DNA from: Begonia masoniana
Taxonomy: Eukaryota > Streptophyta > Magnoliopsida > Cucurbitales > Begoniaceae
Direction of reading: 5' to 3'
DNA length: 64,000 nucleotides
NCBI GenBank assembly: GCA_022432975.1
Contig: CM039511.1
Span: 18,502,557 to 18,566,556, forward strand
This document shows positions 1-10,672 of this stretch, piece after piece (the stretch's first letter is position 1; each line of letters opens with the position of its first letter). Under the pieces are notes generated by a model. The model did no database searches and was not told the origin of the DNA. It worked only from the letters and a program-made list of their open reading frames with translations. The position numbers and the translations under genes were made by a program.

Positions 1-1231
1 TTTTCTGCTAAATTAAATAGGTGGTCATTAAATTTCTCACTTTAATAAATTCATTTCAAAAAGATTTATGTAAAAGTTCTTTACATGGTTGATTCTAGAT
101 CGGTTCGGTCGGAATTCATCAGATCGTTGTCAAAAATCTTTGGTCGAATTTGAAGGTTGGAAGCAATTTGGTTTGGTCTGAGCGTTCTGGTACGAATTGG
201 GTCTGTTTCGTTCACGTTGACCGGATCTGATTCTTATTGATCGGTTCTGGTTTCAAGCGGAGCCGTTCGGTTTGGATCTGGTTCGGTTGGACCTTCTTAA
301 GTGGACCGATTCAGTGTTACACGGTCGTCAGCTTAACCGAGAGCGGTGTTCGTCCTGAGCTCGGTTGCTTCGAGTTGGAGCTTGTGGCTGCGATTGGGCA
401 ACGCTCGGAGATCTGGAGGTTCGAAGGTAGACTTCTGACCAGAGAGAGAGAAGAGAACTTCCTGAGTGAAAGTCGGAAAGTGCGCTGTGTGCTCTTCACA
501 TCATTGACCTCTCAAATTATATAGAGAAGTGTTCGTGTTAGGATCCCCACCGCACTTCACTCGGTGGCACTTCACCGTTAATCTCCAAGCAGTCGGAACC
601 CCTTCCGGTCAGAATCCTCGCTGGTCGAACCCTCGGCCGAGTATTTCCCACATGGTGGGTCCCATTCTCCACCCGCAACAAGATTTAATCCTCATAATTT
701 CACCATGGGGGGCTTTGAACTCTTCAACCTCTATCTTGGAGGTAGAGGTCCGTAACCAGTGTTGGGCTATGTCCTGTTGCCTAGTGTGTATCTGAGACCC
801 ACCATGGTAGGAATACTCTGCCGAGGTTTCTGATCGCGGAGGGTTCCCGACCGATTCAGCAGATTGGCCGAGTGAAGGGTCACCGAGTGGAATGCGTGCG
901 GGTAAATTCTACAGTTCGGTAACAATTATCTCTTCTTTCCCTCAAATCGAGATCCCTTCGGATTTTCTACTGGCATCATCAACTATTTGGCTTTTCTTCT
1001 AGGTCTCAGCATATCTGAATCCAAAACGGAATTTTCTACCCACAACACAGCAAATCCTATCCCTTCAGATTTGCCGAGAACATTTATTTCAACTATTATT
1101 TTAGGGGTTTTTCCAAATGAGAATTTAATTAGGAGTTGAACTTTGGATTTGACGTTCGGAATTCTTAATTTGATTTAGAATTTGAAACCCTAAATTGCTA
1201 CCCATGTTCTTTTATATGCTAAATTGTTCTT
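1..1231. other. Unassigned non-coding stretch
   Basis: I recognise no gene here. Short open frames at 237-524 and 529-795 have biased composition and no motif I know. GGTTCGGT-like words recur at about 90-300. There are no clear LTR termini. The start of the nucleolin-like copy follows directly. Confidence 0.5.
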
Positions 1232-2802
1232 GTTCGTGAAAACTTCTTTAAAGATGCCGGTAAGTTGTTGACATACCGCTTTGCTTCTGATGCCGGAGTG
1301 AGGTTTAGAGGTTTTGGACATGTGAATTTGAGACACCCTGAGCACCCAAAAAGGTACTATTCATATCTTTAATAAAGTAAACTACTCTAGAATTATCAAC
1401 CGCACTTTTGGAGACAATTCATAATATATCATCAATTTATTTGTGCCTGATGATATTATGTCAAAATGTTGTATTAAAGTAGACACATTTAATGGATTCA
1501 CTTATTTATGATTACATTGTTTATATTTGAAACTTTTTGTTCCAGTAGTTTGTGCTTGGAACTCATATGGAAACAATGTTCTAACATTATTCAGCTCTAA
1601 TCTTTTTTGATTAATCGCCACCTTGCTGCTTAGGCCTCCTTTTTAGCTTAATTTGTTTATTATCCTGATCTAGAATTTCTGGTTTTCTTTAAAGGCATTA
1701 GCATTAAATGGTGAGTTGCTTTTACAATCGTGAAGTGAGACTTGATTTAGCACGGGAGAGGGTTCATATACCCCACATGACAGGTAAGTCTTTTATTTGA
1801 AGTTTTTTATGTGCTTAACATGACAGATACTTGTAACTATCTTTATACGTGCTTATTCTGCTCTGCTATTGAGTAGCTTCTGTTTCACATCTTTCTGGCT
1901 TGTTAAATATTTGTAGCGGAGATGGAAGCTCCTTCCAGAAAGGTAGACGATCCAGACAGTCTATGTTAGGGGTTTTGATAGATCCCTTGGAGAGGATGAG
2001 GTAAATACTGTGTTAAATATATCGCCTTTTTTTGCTGATACATGTTTCTGAAATGGTTAATTCGGAACTGTTCAGGCAAGGAATCTTTTGCAAGAGCATT
2101 TTGGTGCTTGTGGTGAGATCACCAGAATGTCCCTTCCAAAAGACTTTGAGACCGGCTCTACTAAGGGGTTCGACATATTAATTATATTTTTTTATTTTTT
2201 TTAAAGATGTCTACCATACATATGGCATGTCAAATGCAAAAAATTGTCTCTTCCTCCCTCAATCCTTCGATGGATTATGTGGTAAAGAACCAGCCTAATG
2301 TGCAAAGCTCTGGATTATTCTTTGTTTTGAGTTTGAAACTTTTGAGACTTTGAAAAATTGGGTTTTTATGCTTATGAAAATGACCTTAATTTCGTGTATT
2401 TTTGATGCAGGTATGCCTACATCGACTACCAGATGGGAACAGTTTTAGTCAAGCACTTGAACTTAATGGATCCCAACTTGGAGATGCGTACCTGACAGTA
2501 GAAGAGGCAAAACCACGAGGGGAAGGCGATAGTGGTAGAGGAAGAGGAAGAGGGGGACGAGGTGATCGTGGCCGTGTAGACCGTGGCCGTTTTGGGGACC
2601 GTGGGGGGCGTTTTAGTGGTAGAGGCAATAGCGGCAGAGGTAGAGGTCGGGGATTTAATAAATCGAGCTTCACTTCTTCTGGTAATATCTTTTAATTGCC
2701 TGTAGTAATTAGTCTCTTTCTTGTGCTTAAACTTTTTCCTGGAAGTCAATTTATACACATTGTTTAATTGCAGGGAAGAAGACAACTTTTAATGATGAGT
2801 AA
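1232..2802 (+). pseudogene. Broken nucleolin-like gene copy (RRM1 part to C-terminal GAR tail)
   Basis: Nucleolin is a nucleolar RNA-binding protein of rRNA synthesis, with two RRM domains and a Gly/Arg-rich tail. Exon-like blocks at about 1232-1353, 1695-1783, 1917-2000, 2076-2165, 2411-2681 and 2774-2802 read as: the end of RRM1 (FFKDAG, then FRGFGHV), a block with RLDLARERV-type residues, RRM2 (LLQEHFGACGEITRMSLP), the RRM2 end (LELNGSQLGDAYLTVEEAK), a GAR tail with about a dozen RGR/GRG units (about 2518-2660), and a last short exon ending KKTTFNDE-stop at 2802. Several introns keep GT/AG borders, for example GTAAGT after 1783 and CAG before 2774, so this is a DNA-level copy and not a retroposed cDNA. 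It is broken: frames shift inside the first, third and fifth blocks, the donor after 2165 is GG, and the acidic N-terminal part is absent. Sequencing indels in a real gene are possible but less likely. Confidence 0.8.
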
Positions 2803-3875
2803 TTCCTCTGTTATCCCTGAACGAGGTGATTTTTTGGATCTGATTGGGAGCCTTGCTAGGTTTGTTTTTTGTGATGTTAGTATATATTTATGAAGTTATT
2901 GTTGGGTTTAATTTTGACAAATTTAACATTAAACATGTATTTCTGCAGTTTGATTGCTATTTTAGAGTTATGTTATTATTATTTTGCTTATTGATGAATT
3001 AATCTTTTGAATGGGCATGGGCAAATGGCAATTGAGGTTGAATTTTATTAACTTTATAGCATAATTAGCCTTTAATTCGAAGTATTTTAGTTGATCCAAG
3101 TTTTAAATTATCAGAAAAATATTTAGGATGGATTATAAATAAGAGTAATATTCGTTGATGTAATAAATAATGATTGGTGTAATTAATGTAATAAATAAAA
3201 TATTTTTAATTTATAATATTATTTTTAATCTAATTGCTCTAATCGTTATTTGACTCGTCATTGAGTATTTGAAGAGAGTAGAATAAGAGGTTAAAAGTAA
3301 AATTATCCATAAATATATAGTTGAATGTATTATTGTGTTGTAGAAATATTGTCAATGTTTCGTTTTTATGCATTCAGAATGACTACAATTTTCTGCTTTT
3401 AAAAAAAGGCCATTCAGGTGCACTTAGTTATGGCATTAACGATGTGTAAATCAAACCCTTTACATTATTAAACACTTGGGAATTTATAAAATTTTAGTAT
3501 CGATTCTGTTGTTTTTCATGATTTTACTATCTCAGCTTTTCCACATCCAATAATTAGTAGAAATCAGACAACTTTGTAATTGTCAAACTAAGTCAATATC
3601 TTGCACATCTTCATAGTTTTGAGTAATGTTTTTTAAAAAGGGTGGGTGAAAAATTCATACGAGTGTTGAATCCAGCAGTCTGAAAAGGCAAACATCGTAG
3701 TGAAAATAAGTCAAAAGCATATATTTACAAATAAATTGATAAAATGAAAAAACAATTCAAATGTAATAAGAAAATAAAAATATGGTTATCAAAATTCACT
3801 TTAGAATCCGTAAATTTAAAATTCATAAAAAATTATGACTCTTAAATAATATCATAATTAATTCAAAAATTTTGA
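2803..3875. other. AT-rich intergenic sequence
   Basis: No ORF, LTR terminus or repeat array was recognised. The stretch is strongly AT-rich (for example 3120-3240) and separates the nucleolin-like copy from the tRNA gene. Confidence 0.5.
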
Positions 3876-3948
3876 TGGAGATGCGGGGTATCGATCCCCG
3901 TACCTCTCGCATGCTAAGCGAGCGCTCTACCATCTGAGCTACATCCCC
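3876..3948 (-). tRNA. tRNA-Ala (anticodon AGC)
   Basis: Read on the - strand, this is a 73-nt intronless cloverleaf. The acceptor stem is GGGGATG paired with CATCTCC, and the third pair is the G3:U70 wobble that identifies alanine tRNAs. The D-arm/A-box is TAGCTCAGATGGTAGAGCG, the anticodon stem-loop contains TTAGCAT (AGC anticodon), and the T-arm has GGGGATCGATACCCC (the usual TTC is ATC here). The discriminator base is A at 3876. A run of five T follows on the - strand (about 3868-3872), as expected for a Pol III terminator. CCA is not encoded, as is normal for a nuclear tRNA gene. The gene looks functional and lies on the strand opposite to both neighbours. Confidence 0.93.
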
Positions 3949-3992
3949 GTTACGACTACTACGTCTTTCTTTATATAAATATTTACACTATT

Positions 3993-6416
3993 AGTTTCCA
4001 GGGGAAGGAAAGGTGCATTGTGGGGAAGCCTAAAATATTGTTGTTTACTTCAGATGCTGGGGAAAGCTGGGAACGTATGTATACCGTTGAGTGCTCAGCT
4101 TCCTGGAGATATGGTAGGCTTCTAAATGAGAAAAGTACCATTGTATCTATGGAAATGTAATCATACATCTGTTATAGTGTGAATCTCTCTCTCTTAAGGA
4201 TTTTATGATAGATATAAAATCTCTCTTTTCTGGATAGCACTATCATCAAGTATATTGCTTATCTAATAAAATGCAGGTCTATATGAAGGCAACTGGAGAA
4301 AAGCGTGCTGAGATGGTGACTGACCAAGGTGCCATATATGTTACATCGGACAAGGGATACAACGGGAAGGCTGCAGTTCAGGAAACTGTGTCCGCCACTC
4401 TTAATAGGCATGCTTCTATTGAAAAAAAATTGATTATCTTGAACACCTTTTATATTTGCTTAAAATAATCTTTTTTTACATTGTTCAACTTATATAATTT
4501 CTTCTCTAGTTTCTGTTCCGCCTGGAGCAAAAGGTTTTTTCTTATATTTAGTGTCATGACGGATGGGAGTGATGAATTTGTGAATTTGCATTTATAGCTA
4601 GATTGTTCTCTTCATGCAATTCTATCTTGTATTGATTATATTGCCCTCTAGGAGTTCTTGGAATAATTATAAATTTTATCATGATAGGCAATGATTAGTT
4701 TTAAGCTTATTGTCCCTGAACTGTCAAGTTGACGAGAAAAGATTCAAAGGTTTTTATGGCAAAGAAATACGAACTTTTCTATAGATTTTTTCAAGACTTT
4801 ATTTAATGTTTGTATTCTTTAATTTCATGGAGAAGTAAAATTACACATTTCCATGGCTCTTGCAGAACGGTTTCTAGCGGAATTAGTGGTGCAAGCTACT
4901 AAACTGGAACTGTTAAATCGGGATTTGGTAAAAGTAATGTTAATTTTGCACTTGCACATGTTTTCGGTTACTAAATTATTCTCATAGTTTATAATTTTAG
5001 GATGTGGGTGAGTTTTTATCTGAGGAAGAAATGACTGTGATCGAGAGCCTTCCAGAGGCAAGCCAGTATACAGAAGAAGAAAATGCTTTTGGTTTGAAGG
5101 ATGAGATTTAAACTATTATGTTCAGCGTTTCGAAGATATTTCATGTTTTTATTTAGGTTGAAACTTTGAATAAAATGTGTTGAATTTTATCGTTAAATAA
5201 AGTTTTATAAAGTGTTTTAATTCTGTATTTATTTTCAAAGTTGACCAAATATTTAATGTTTCAAATTCTGTTTAAAGCTTCCGCGCATTTAAAGTTTCAG
5301 TTATTATTTAAAGAGGTTTTCAACATTCTGAAAATTAAGGTTTTAACGCTTGGAATTTAACTTAAATCAATTTGGAATTTTTTTTTAGGATTTTCAAATT
5401 AAGGTTTCAAATGGGTGAAAATAAATTGAGAATTTAAAATTTGAGACGTTACATTTCAGGCCAAAAGGTATTTAGTAAAGTTAATCTAGATTACATTATA
5501 AGTTCTTCTTTCCTGGAAACACTTTGTTTTATTGGCTCTGAGATGCAAATGATGTGGGATTTCCTGGAAAAATACAATAGATTGGAATGAGAAGGAAAGA
5601 TAGAGAGAATGTGAAGGGGACATGGAAGAGAAGAAGAAAAGAGGAGAGGAAGAAACATTCCGAATTGTATTCAATTGTGGAAAAACCAAGCCTGATGTGT
5701 TTGTAGAGATTTAGTTAATTTACAGGCTAATTACATGCAATTTAGAAATAAGAAGCTAATAAGAGGAAATAAGAAACTAATAATACGAAGTGACAATCGA
5801 AAACTAGGGAGTTTTCTAGAATCAAGGTAGAAAATTATCCCAAATTTATTTCTAGACATACCCCAATGATAAATTATGAATCTTGGCTGATTATCTAAGC
5901 CAGTAAATCTTATCATTTGTATATGATCTTCTTATACAAATTAGTTATCCGGATTAATGATTTCCTTTGTGTATAATTTTTCAGGATGAGGCGTGGGCTG
6001 CGCTGGAGGAAGTGGCATTTTGTTAAGAACTACTAATGGTGGAACAAAGCTGCTGATGATATTGCTGCAAATCTGTACTCAGTAAAGTAAGTTAAAGTAC
6101 TACGCTTGTAAATCTGGTTTCTATTTTTACTATATGACCATTTCTTATTTTTATATCTGGAACCCAAAAAAAAAAAAAACAATGCAACAAAATAACACCT
6201 CTAATTCATACTCATTACAGTGAAAAGAACTTGAAAAATTATGTTTTCAAAGAAAATTGCAAAGAAGTAGTTGGACTGTAGATAGTAGATGTTTAAGTGA
6301 TCAAGGATTTAGATCTCTTTAGCTTATATACTGATCCTTTTCAATGCAGGTTTATTAATGACAATAAAGGATTTGTTCTTGGAAACAATGGAGTCTTACT
6401 TCGGTACCTTGGATGA
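3993..6416 (+). pseudogene. HCF136: Broken HCF136 / Ycf48-like photosystem II assembly factor copy
   Basis: HCF136 is a thylakoid-lumen beta-propeller protein needed for early PSII reaction-centre assembly; the plant gene is nuclear. Recognisable exons are about 3993-4113 (SFQGKEGALWGSPKILLFTS, then an indel before a sequence like LSAQLPGDM), 4277-4407 (KATGEKRAEMVTDQGAIYVT, ending TVSATLNR), 4866-4920 (TVSSGISGASY then a stop), 5985-6086 (GGSGILLRTTNGG, then NIAANLYSVK-like residues) and 6350-6416 (NDNKGFVLGNNGVLLRYLG-stop). Acceptors (CAG before 4277, 4866, 5985 and 6350) and some GT donors are kept, so it is a genomic duplicate. Missing are the 5' exons with the transit peptide and all exons between 4920 and 5985, where an LTR fragment now lies. 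A stop in the third block and a short deletion in the fourth confirm loss of function. The donor after 4407 is GC. Confidence 0.85.
4921..5452 (+). mobile_element. 3' fragment of a TGTAAC..GTTACA-type LTR inside the HCF136 copy
   Basis: The segment parallels the 3' part of the solo LTR at 9186-11217. Both share CACTTGCACAT, a TTTTTATCTGAGGAAGAA stretch and a CCTCCAGAGGCA / CTTCCAGAGGCA stretch, then an AT-rich tail ending GACGTTACA (here at 5452) or TCGTTACA (at 11217). It replaces the central exons of the HCF136 copy. The 5' part of the LTR is missing, so the insertion is truncated or was recombined. The left boundary is approximate. Confidence 0.65.
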
Positions 6417-8169
6417 ATATGTAATTTACATGAGGTAATTGATTTAAATCTCTTGTTGAAGTTGTTACCTAGATTAGGGACTTATAACTATGCATGAAGT
6501 TAGGCGCCAAATTAATAGGTAACAATTGCAAACAAATTTTCCAGTGATGTAAAAATAGTTTTCCTCGGCCGGGATTACAATTTTACAATCTGTAAACAAG
6601 GCCAAGAGTGGCCTCCTTTAATCTTGCTGGGGTTGCCATCAAGTAAGGTGTCGAGGTAATTTGTTGGATTTGCTCTAAACGGTGATTTTTTCAACGATAA
6701 GTTGTAGAATTTCTTGAATTGTCTCTATTCTGAGATTTTGATGCTTAGCTAATTTTCCGGTCTTCTGACGAGACGTTGCCATGGTTTTATGTTTGACGTC
6801 TTATGTTTTGTTAGGTCGCTGACATAATGGTTTGGTTACGGACCTTCAAATGTTTGCACTGAAGACTCTCCGGATTCCACTTCCTGGCAGGCCTCCTCCA
6901 ACTCTTAGTCTATCAACTGGTTCTACTAGTGCAAGGTATTATACGTTGTTTCATCTCTTATTTTTCCGAGTCCTGTTTGTATTATGTTGTGTGATTCAAT
7001 ATAAATAATGGATATTGAGGGCAGATACAGTATTTTGGATTCCGGATCCCATCAATAAAGCCGCGAGTGATAGAAATTGTTGCATTGTTGGAGAGGATGA
7101 TTGTAAGAGTTCAGAGCATCTTTCTTTTAGCTGTCTGTGGCCCTTGTATTACCTTCCATGGGATACTAGATGATAGGACTAGTGAAGACTGTCTGTAGTT
7201 CTTATATTTGGGGTTGTTGATTGTGAGAATTTCATCCTTGTCACTGAGATTGTTGTTATGACGGTGATTATAGGGTAAACACATGTTTGATGGAGCTATC
7301 CTAGTCTTTATTGTACTTCAAGTTCACGATGAACTTGCACGGCCGGAAAGAACACTAATATGACATTCAAGTTTGACAACTCTCTGACGAAAATTACCAT
7401 CAAAACATGCACACTGAGGCATGATTTTTTCTTTTCCTGGCATTGTATCTTTGTTTAAAGAAGTCTCGGGAGCGATGGTTTACCTATGACTCTTGAACGT
7501 TGAAATATGCCTTCTATTTTACCTTTGAACTATAACTTTTTTAAGTTCGCGTAGCAATCAATGTGTTCGACTGTACCTATTCATTTTAGCATGTCTCTTC
7601 TATTAGCTTCATATGTAGGATGTTTATTTTCAATATTTTTACAGATAGGATGGCTCTAAAGAAACCATTATTTGCAGCGTGCGATCAGATCCATTCAACT
7701 CATTTCAGTCACTGAAATTGAAGTCCGGCGGAATGTTTCCCAGGCCATCAATTCATTACAACGTTATTATGGGCTACAACAAGCTGAGAAAAATATTTCT
7801 AGCGAAGTTTGTGAACTATATGCTTAGGTAGGACAGGAGCAGCTGAATGGGATGTTTCCCACCTGGGTTTCTTTCTAGTAGAGAAACGTTTTCTTATTTT
7901 GGTATATTAAAGTGTTGTAAACTCTAAGCACAAGTCAATTCACAGAAAATATCTGTAACTAAATTAGAAACAAGCAGTTGGTTTATATAAGCCTTACAAT
8001 GAGACAAAATAGAAAATAAACCGTCCACGTTTTTACTTGTTCTAATAACGTGGTCAATGGCTAAGGAAATGGTCAGACCCTACTTACATGTTCTAAATAA
8101 TAGGATTTATTAACTGAATGAACTTTGACAGCTTCAACTATAACTCTAATGACCCCAACAATTTCTTCC
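6417..8169. other. Exon-like pieces of unrecognised origin and low-complexity flank
   Basis: Three short + strand stretches read like coding sequence but have no continuous frame: about 6848-6935 (FALKTLRIPLPGRPPP region), 7038-7110 (IPSIKPRVIEIVALLERM) and 7677-7825 (SIQLISVTEIEVRRNVSQ, then SLQRYYGLQQAEKN). They are separated by AT-rich sequence with plausible intron borders. I do not recognise the parent gene. The last 270 bases (7900-8169) border the Copia remnant and may be its decayed 3' LTR, but I could not define LTR ends. Confidence 0.4.
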
Positions 8170-9884
8170 CTAAACTGATTGCAGTAATGCTTTCAGTTTA
8201 TTCGTGGTACCACGTACACGCATTAACTCACGTAGCTTCAATAATATATCCAACTTAAGTGGTTTTGTCATAATGTCTGCAACTTGTTCTTGTGTGACAC
8301 ACTGCTTTAGCCCAACAACTCTAGTTCTAGTCAAATCACGCAAGAAATGAAACCTTACATCAATGTATTTGCTGTGTCCATATATGACTTGGTTCTTGGA
8401 TAACTTAATGGTAGAACTGTTGTCACATAACACAGTAGTACACTTGCTTTGAGAATGACCAAGCTTCTCCAATACTCTCCTCATCCACACCCCTTTACAA
8501 GCACAAGATGTAGCTGCCATAAACTCTACTTCAGTAGTGGACAAAGTAACTACATGTTGTTTTTTTTAGGACCAGGACACAGCTCCTTCACTGAGTAGAA
8601 ACACAACCAGAAGTGATTTTTCCGTCATCTACATCTCCTGCATAATCACTACATAATCACTATCTGTATATGCCATCAATTCTCCACTTACAAATGCAAC
8701 TCGGTTGGACTTGTCATGAATCTATTAATGAGACACACCACATGCATCAAGTCTGGCCTTGTCGCAGTTAGATACATAAGACTTCCGACCAATTGTTTGT
8801 ACATGGTAGCATTCACCTTGGCTCCTTTTGCATTCTTCATTAGTCTAACGCCAGGAACAATGGTATTCTTCACACTATTACTCTTCTCCATCCTAAACCT
8901 TTCCAAAACTTCTTTTGCGTACTTTCTTTGATTGATATGAATGCCTTTAGGAATTTATGAAACTTCCACACTGAGAAAATGTTTCATCTTTCCCAAATCA
9001 GTCGTATCAAATTCAAATTTCATAGAATTCTTGAACTTAACAAACATACTCTCATCATTACCAATAAAAATTAAATCATCAACATATAAGCTAGCAATCA
9101 AAATTTTACCTCCATCTCCTGGTTTTATAAATAAGGTGTGTTCACAGCTGCACCTCTCAAATTCTTCTTTGACAAAGTATGCTTCTGTAACACATCAAGA
9201 TTTTATTCCTAAATTAAAGAAATCAATTTCTTTCATAATTTCACCTAAGAAAACAAATCAAACCCTAATTTACATTCATTAAGAAAATCTCCAATTTCAG
9301 TCAAACAAAATCCTAATTTCAGAAATTATTTTGAAATTTTTAACATAAAATCAGAAATTTATTTTCAAACAACACTTTGATCTTGAGTGTATCACAACCT
9401 GAAGAATATAAAAAATATTTCATTTCTAATACCAAACCTCTATATACAACCATTAAGGAAATAATCACAAAGGAAATTCCTTCCTAAACTATTCGATGAA
9501 TCTGATCAAATTGGGTGGTCAGATTCGTATCATCCTTCTAAGGAAAAGAATTGAGATCGTTCTCTAGAATGTTAAGATGCTCTGTAGGAAGGAGAAATCA
9601 CACTCAGGAACACAACAAATCTTTTTCTCATTCTGTAAACCACAGAGAAACCAGAGAACACCGCAAAAGCGTCGTACTCAACCTCCGATCACCGCAAGTT
9701 GCTCCAACCCAGCCGAAATCCTAGGACGAAGCATCAACCTCGCTCTGAACGGCCGAACGTTCCTCTGACAAATTTCCCCTTTCTCGGCCAAAGTCATTTT
9801 TGTGTCAACGCAAATTTCCTCTCTCGGCCGAACCTTTCTTCACGTGAACTGACTCCTCTAGGCCGAACTATTCTTCGCGTAAGT

Positions 9885-9887
<3 letters not shown>

Positions 9888-9928
<41 letters not shown>
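9888..9928. repeat. (CT)20 microsatellite
   Basis: An uninterrupted CT dinucleotide run inside the solo LTR; shorter CT runs follow at about 9938-9968 and 10289-10304. Pyrimidine-rich tracts of this kind are common in plant LTR leader regions. Confidence 0.9.
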
Positions 9929-9932
<4 letters not shown>

Positions 9933-10550
9933 CGCTAACTCTCTCTCTCTTATCTCATACACTCTCTCGACAGAACGCAACACAGCGAAGGAAGAAGAAC
10001 AAAAAAAAAAAAAACATTGGTTCATATTTTAATTCTGAACCAAACCAAACCGGCCCAATTGACCAGAACCGATCCAAACCTAAAATCTTTCAACTAAATA
10101 TTTTGGAACGTTAAGGACGCCCAAAATAGATATGAAAATCCAACGCTAGGATTTTTATTGGTAAAGAAATTTTTACCTATATTAATTTCAAGAATTGTTT
10201 TAAGATGAACATAAGAGTTGAAGTTTCCCTAATTTTTAAGCATGAAAATTATTCGAACGCTCAGGGAAATACCTAAAACTTTATTTTCTCTCTCTCTCTC
10301 TCAGAATCCAAGTAAATAAAAATATCACGTTTTTCAATGTTTTGGCTATGACCCTACATCACAAAATCTATATTATTTTATTACTGTTTTATTTCATATT
10401 TCTGATATTTGAGCACGCATGTTTACACATTGTCATAAAATTGTTTAAAAGATAAAATTGATAGGACATTTGTATGTGTATGAAAATGATGGAATTGACG
10501 GAAAGTACGTGATAGCAAAAGCCTAAACGACAATGAGATGGTGAGCTTGA

Positions 10551-10672
10551 ACGAAAGTTGGAACAAGTTTTAACCAGTATGTGACATCTAAACGAAGGTT
10601 GGAACAAGTTCTAATTAGATGTGATATTTGAGCGAAAGTTGAAACAAGTTCTAACAAGAATGTAACTGATAA
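10551..10672 (+). repeat. Three-copy repeat of about 40 bp within the solo LTR
   Basis: Three imperfect copies begin at about 10551, 10592 and 10632, each with GCGAAAGTTGAAACAAGTTC-like sequence followed by a short variable part. The array is small but has the same placement and period as the large 40-bp array at 57945-60104. Confidence 0.7.

Noticed and set aside
2426..2785. Pro/Ser/Thr-rich - strand frames opposite the GAR tail
   Set aside because: They are shadows of the Gly/Arg-rich coding sequence on the + strand.
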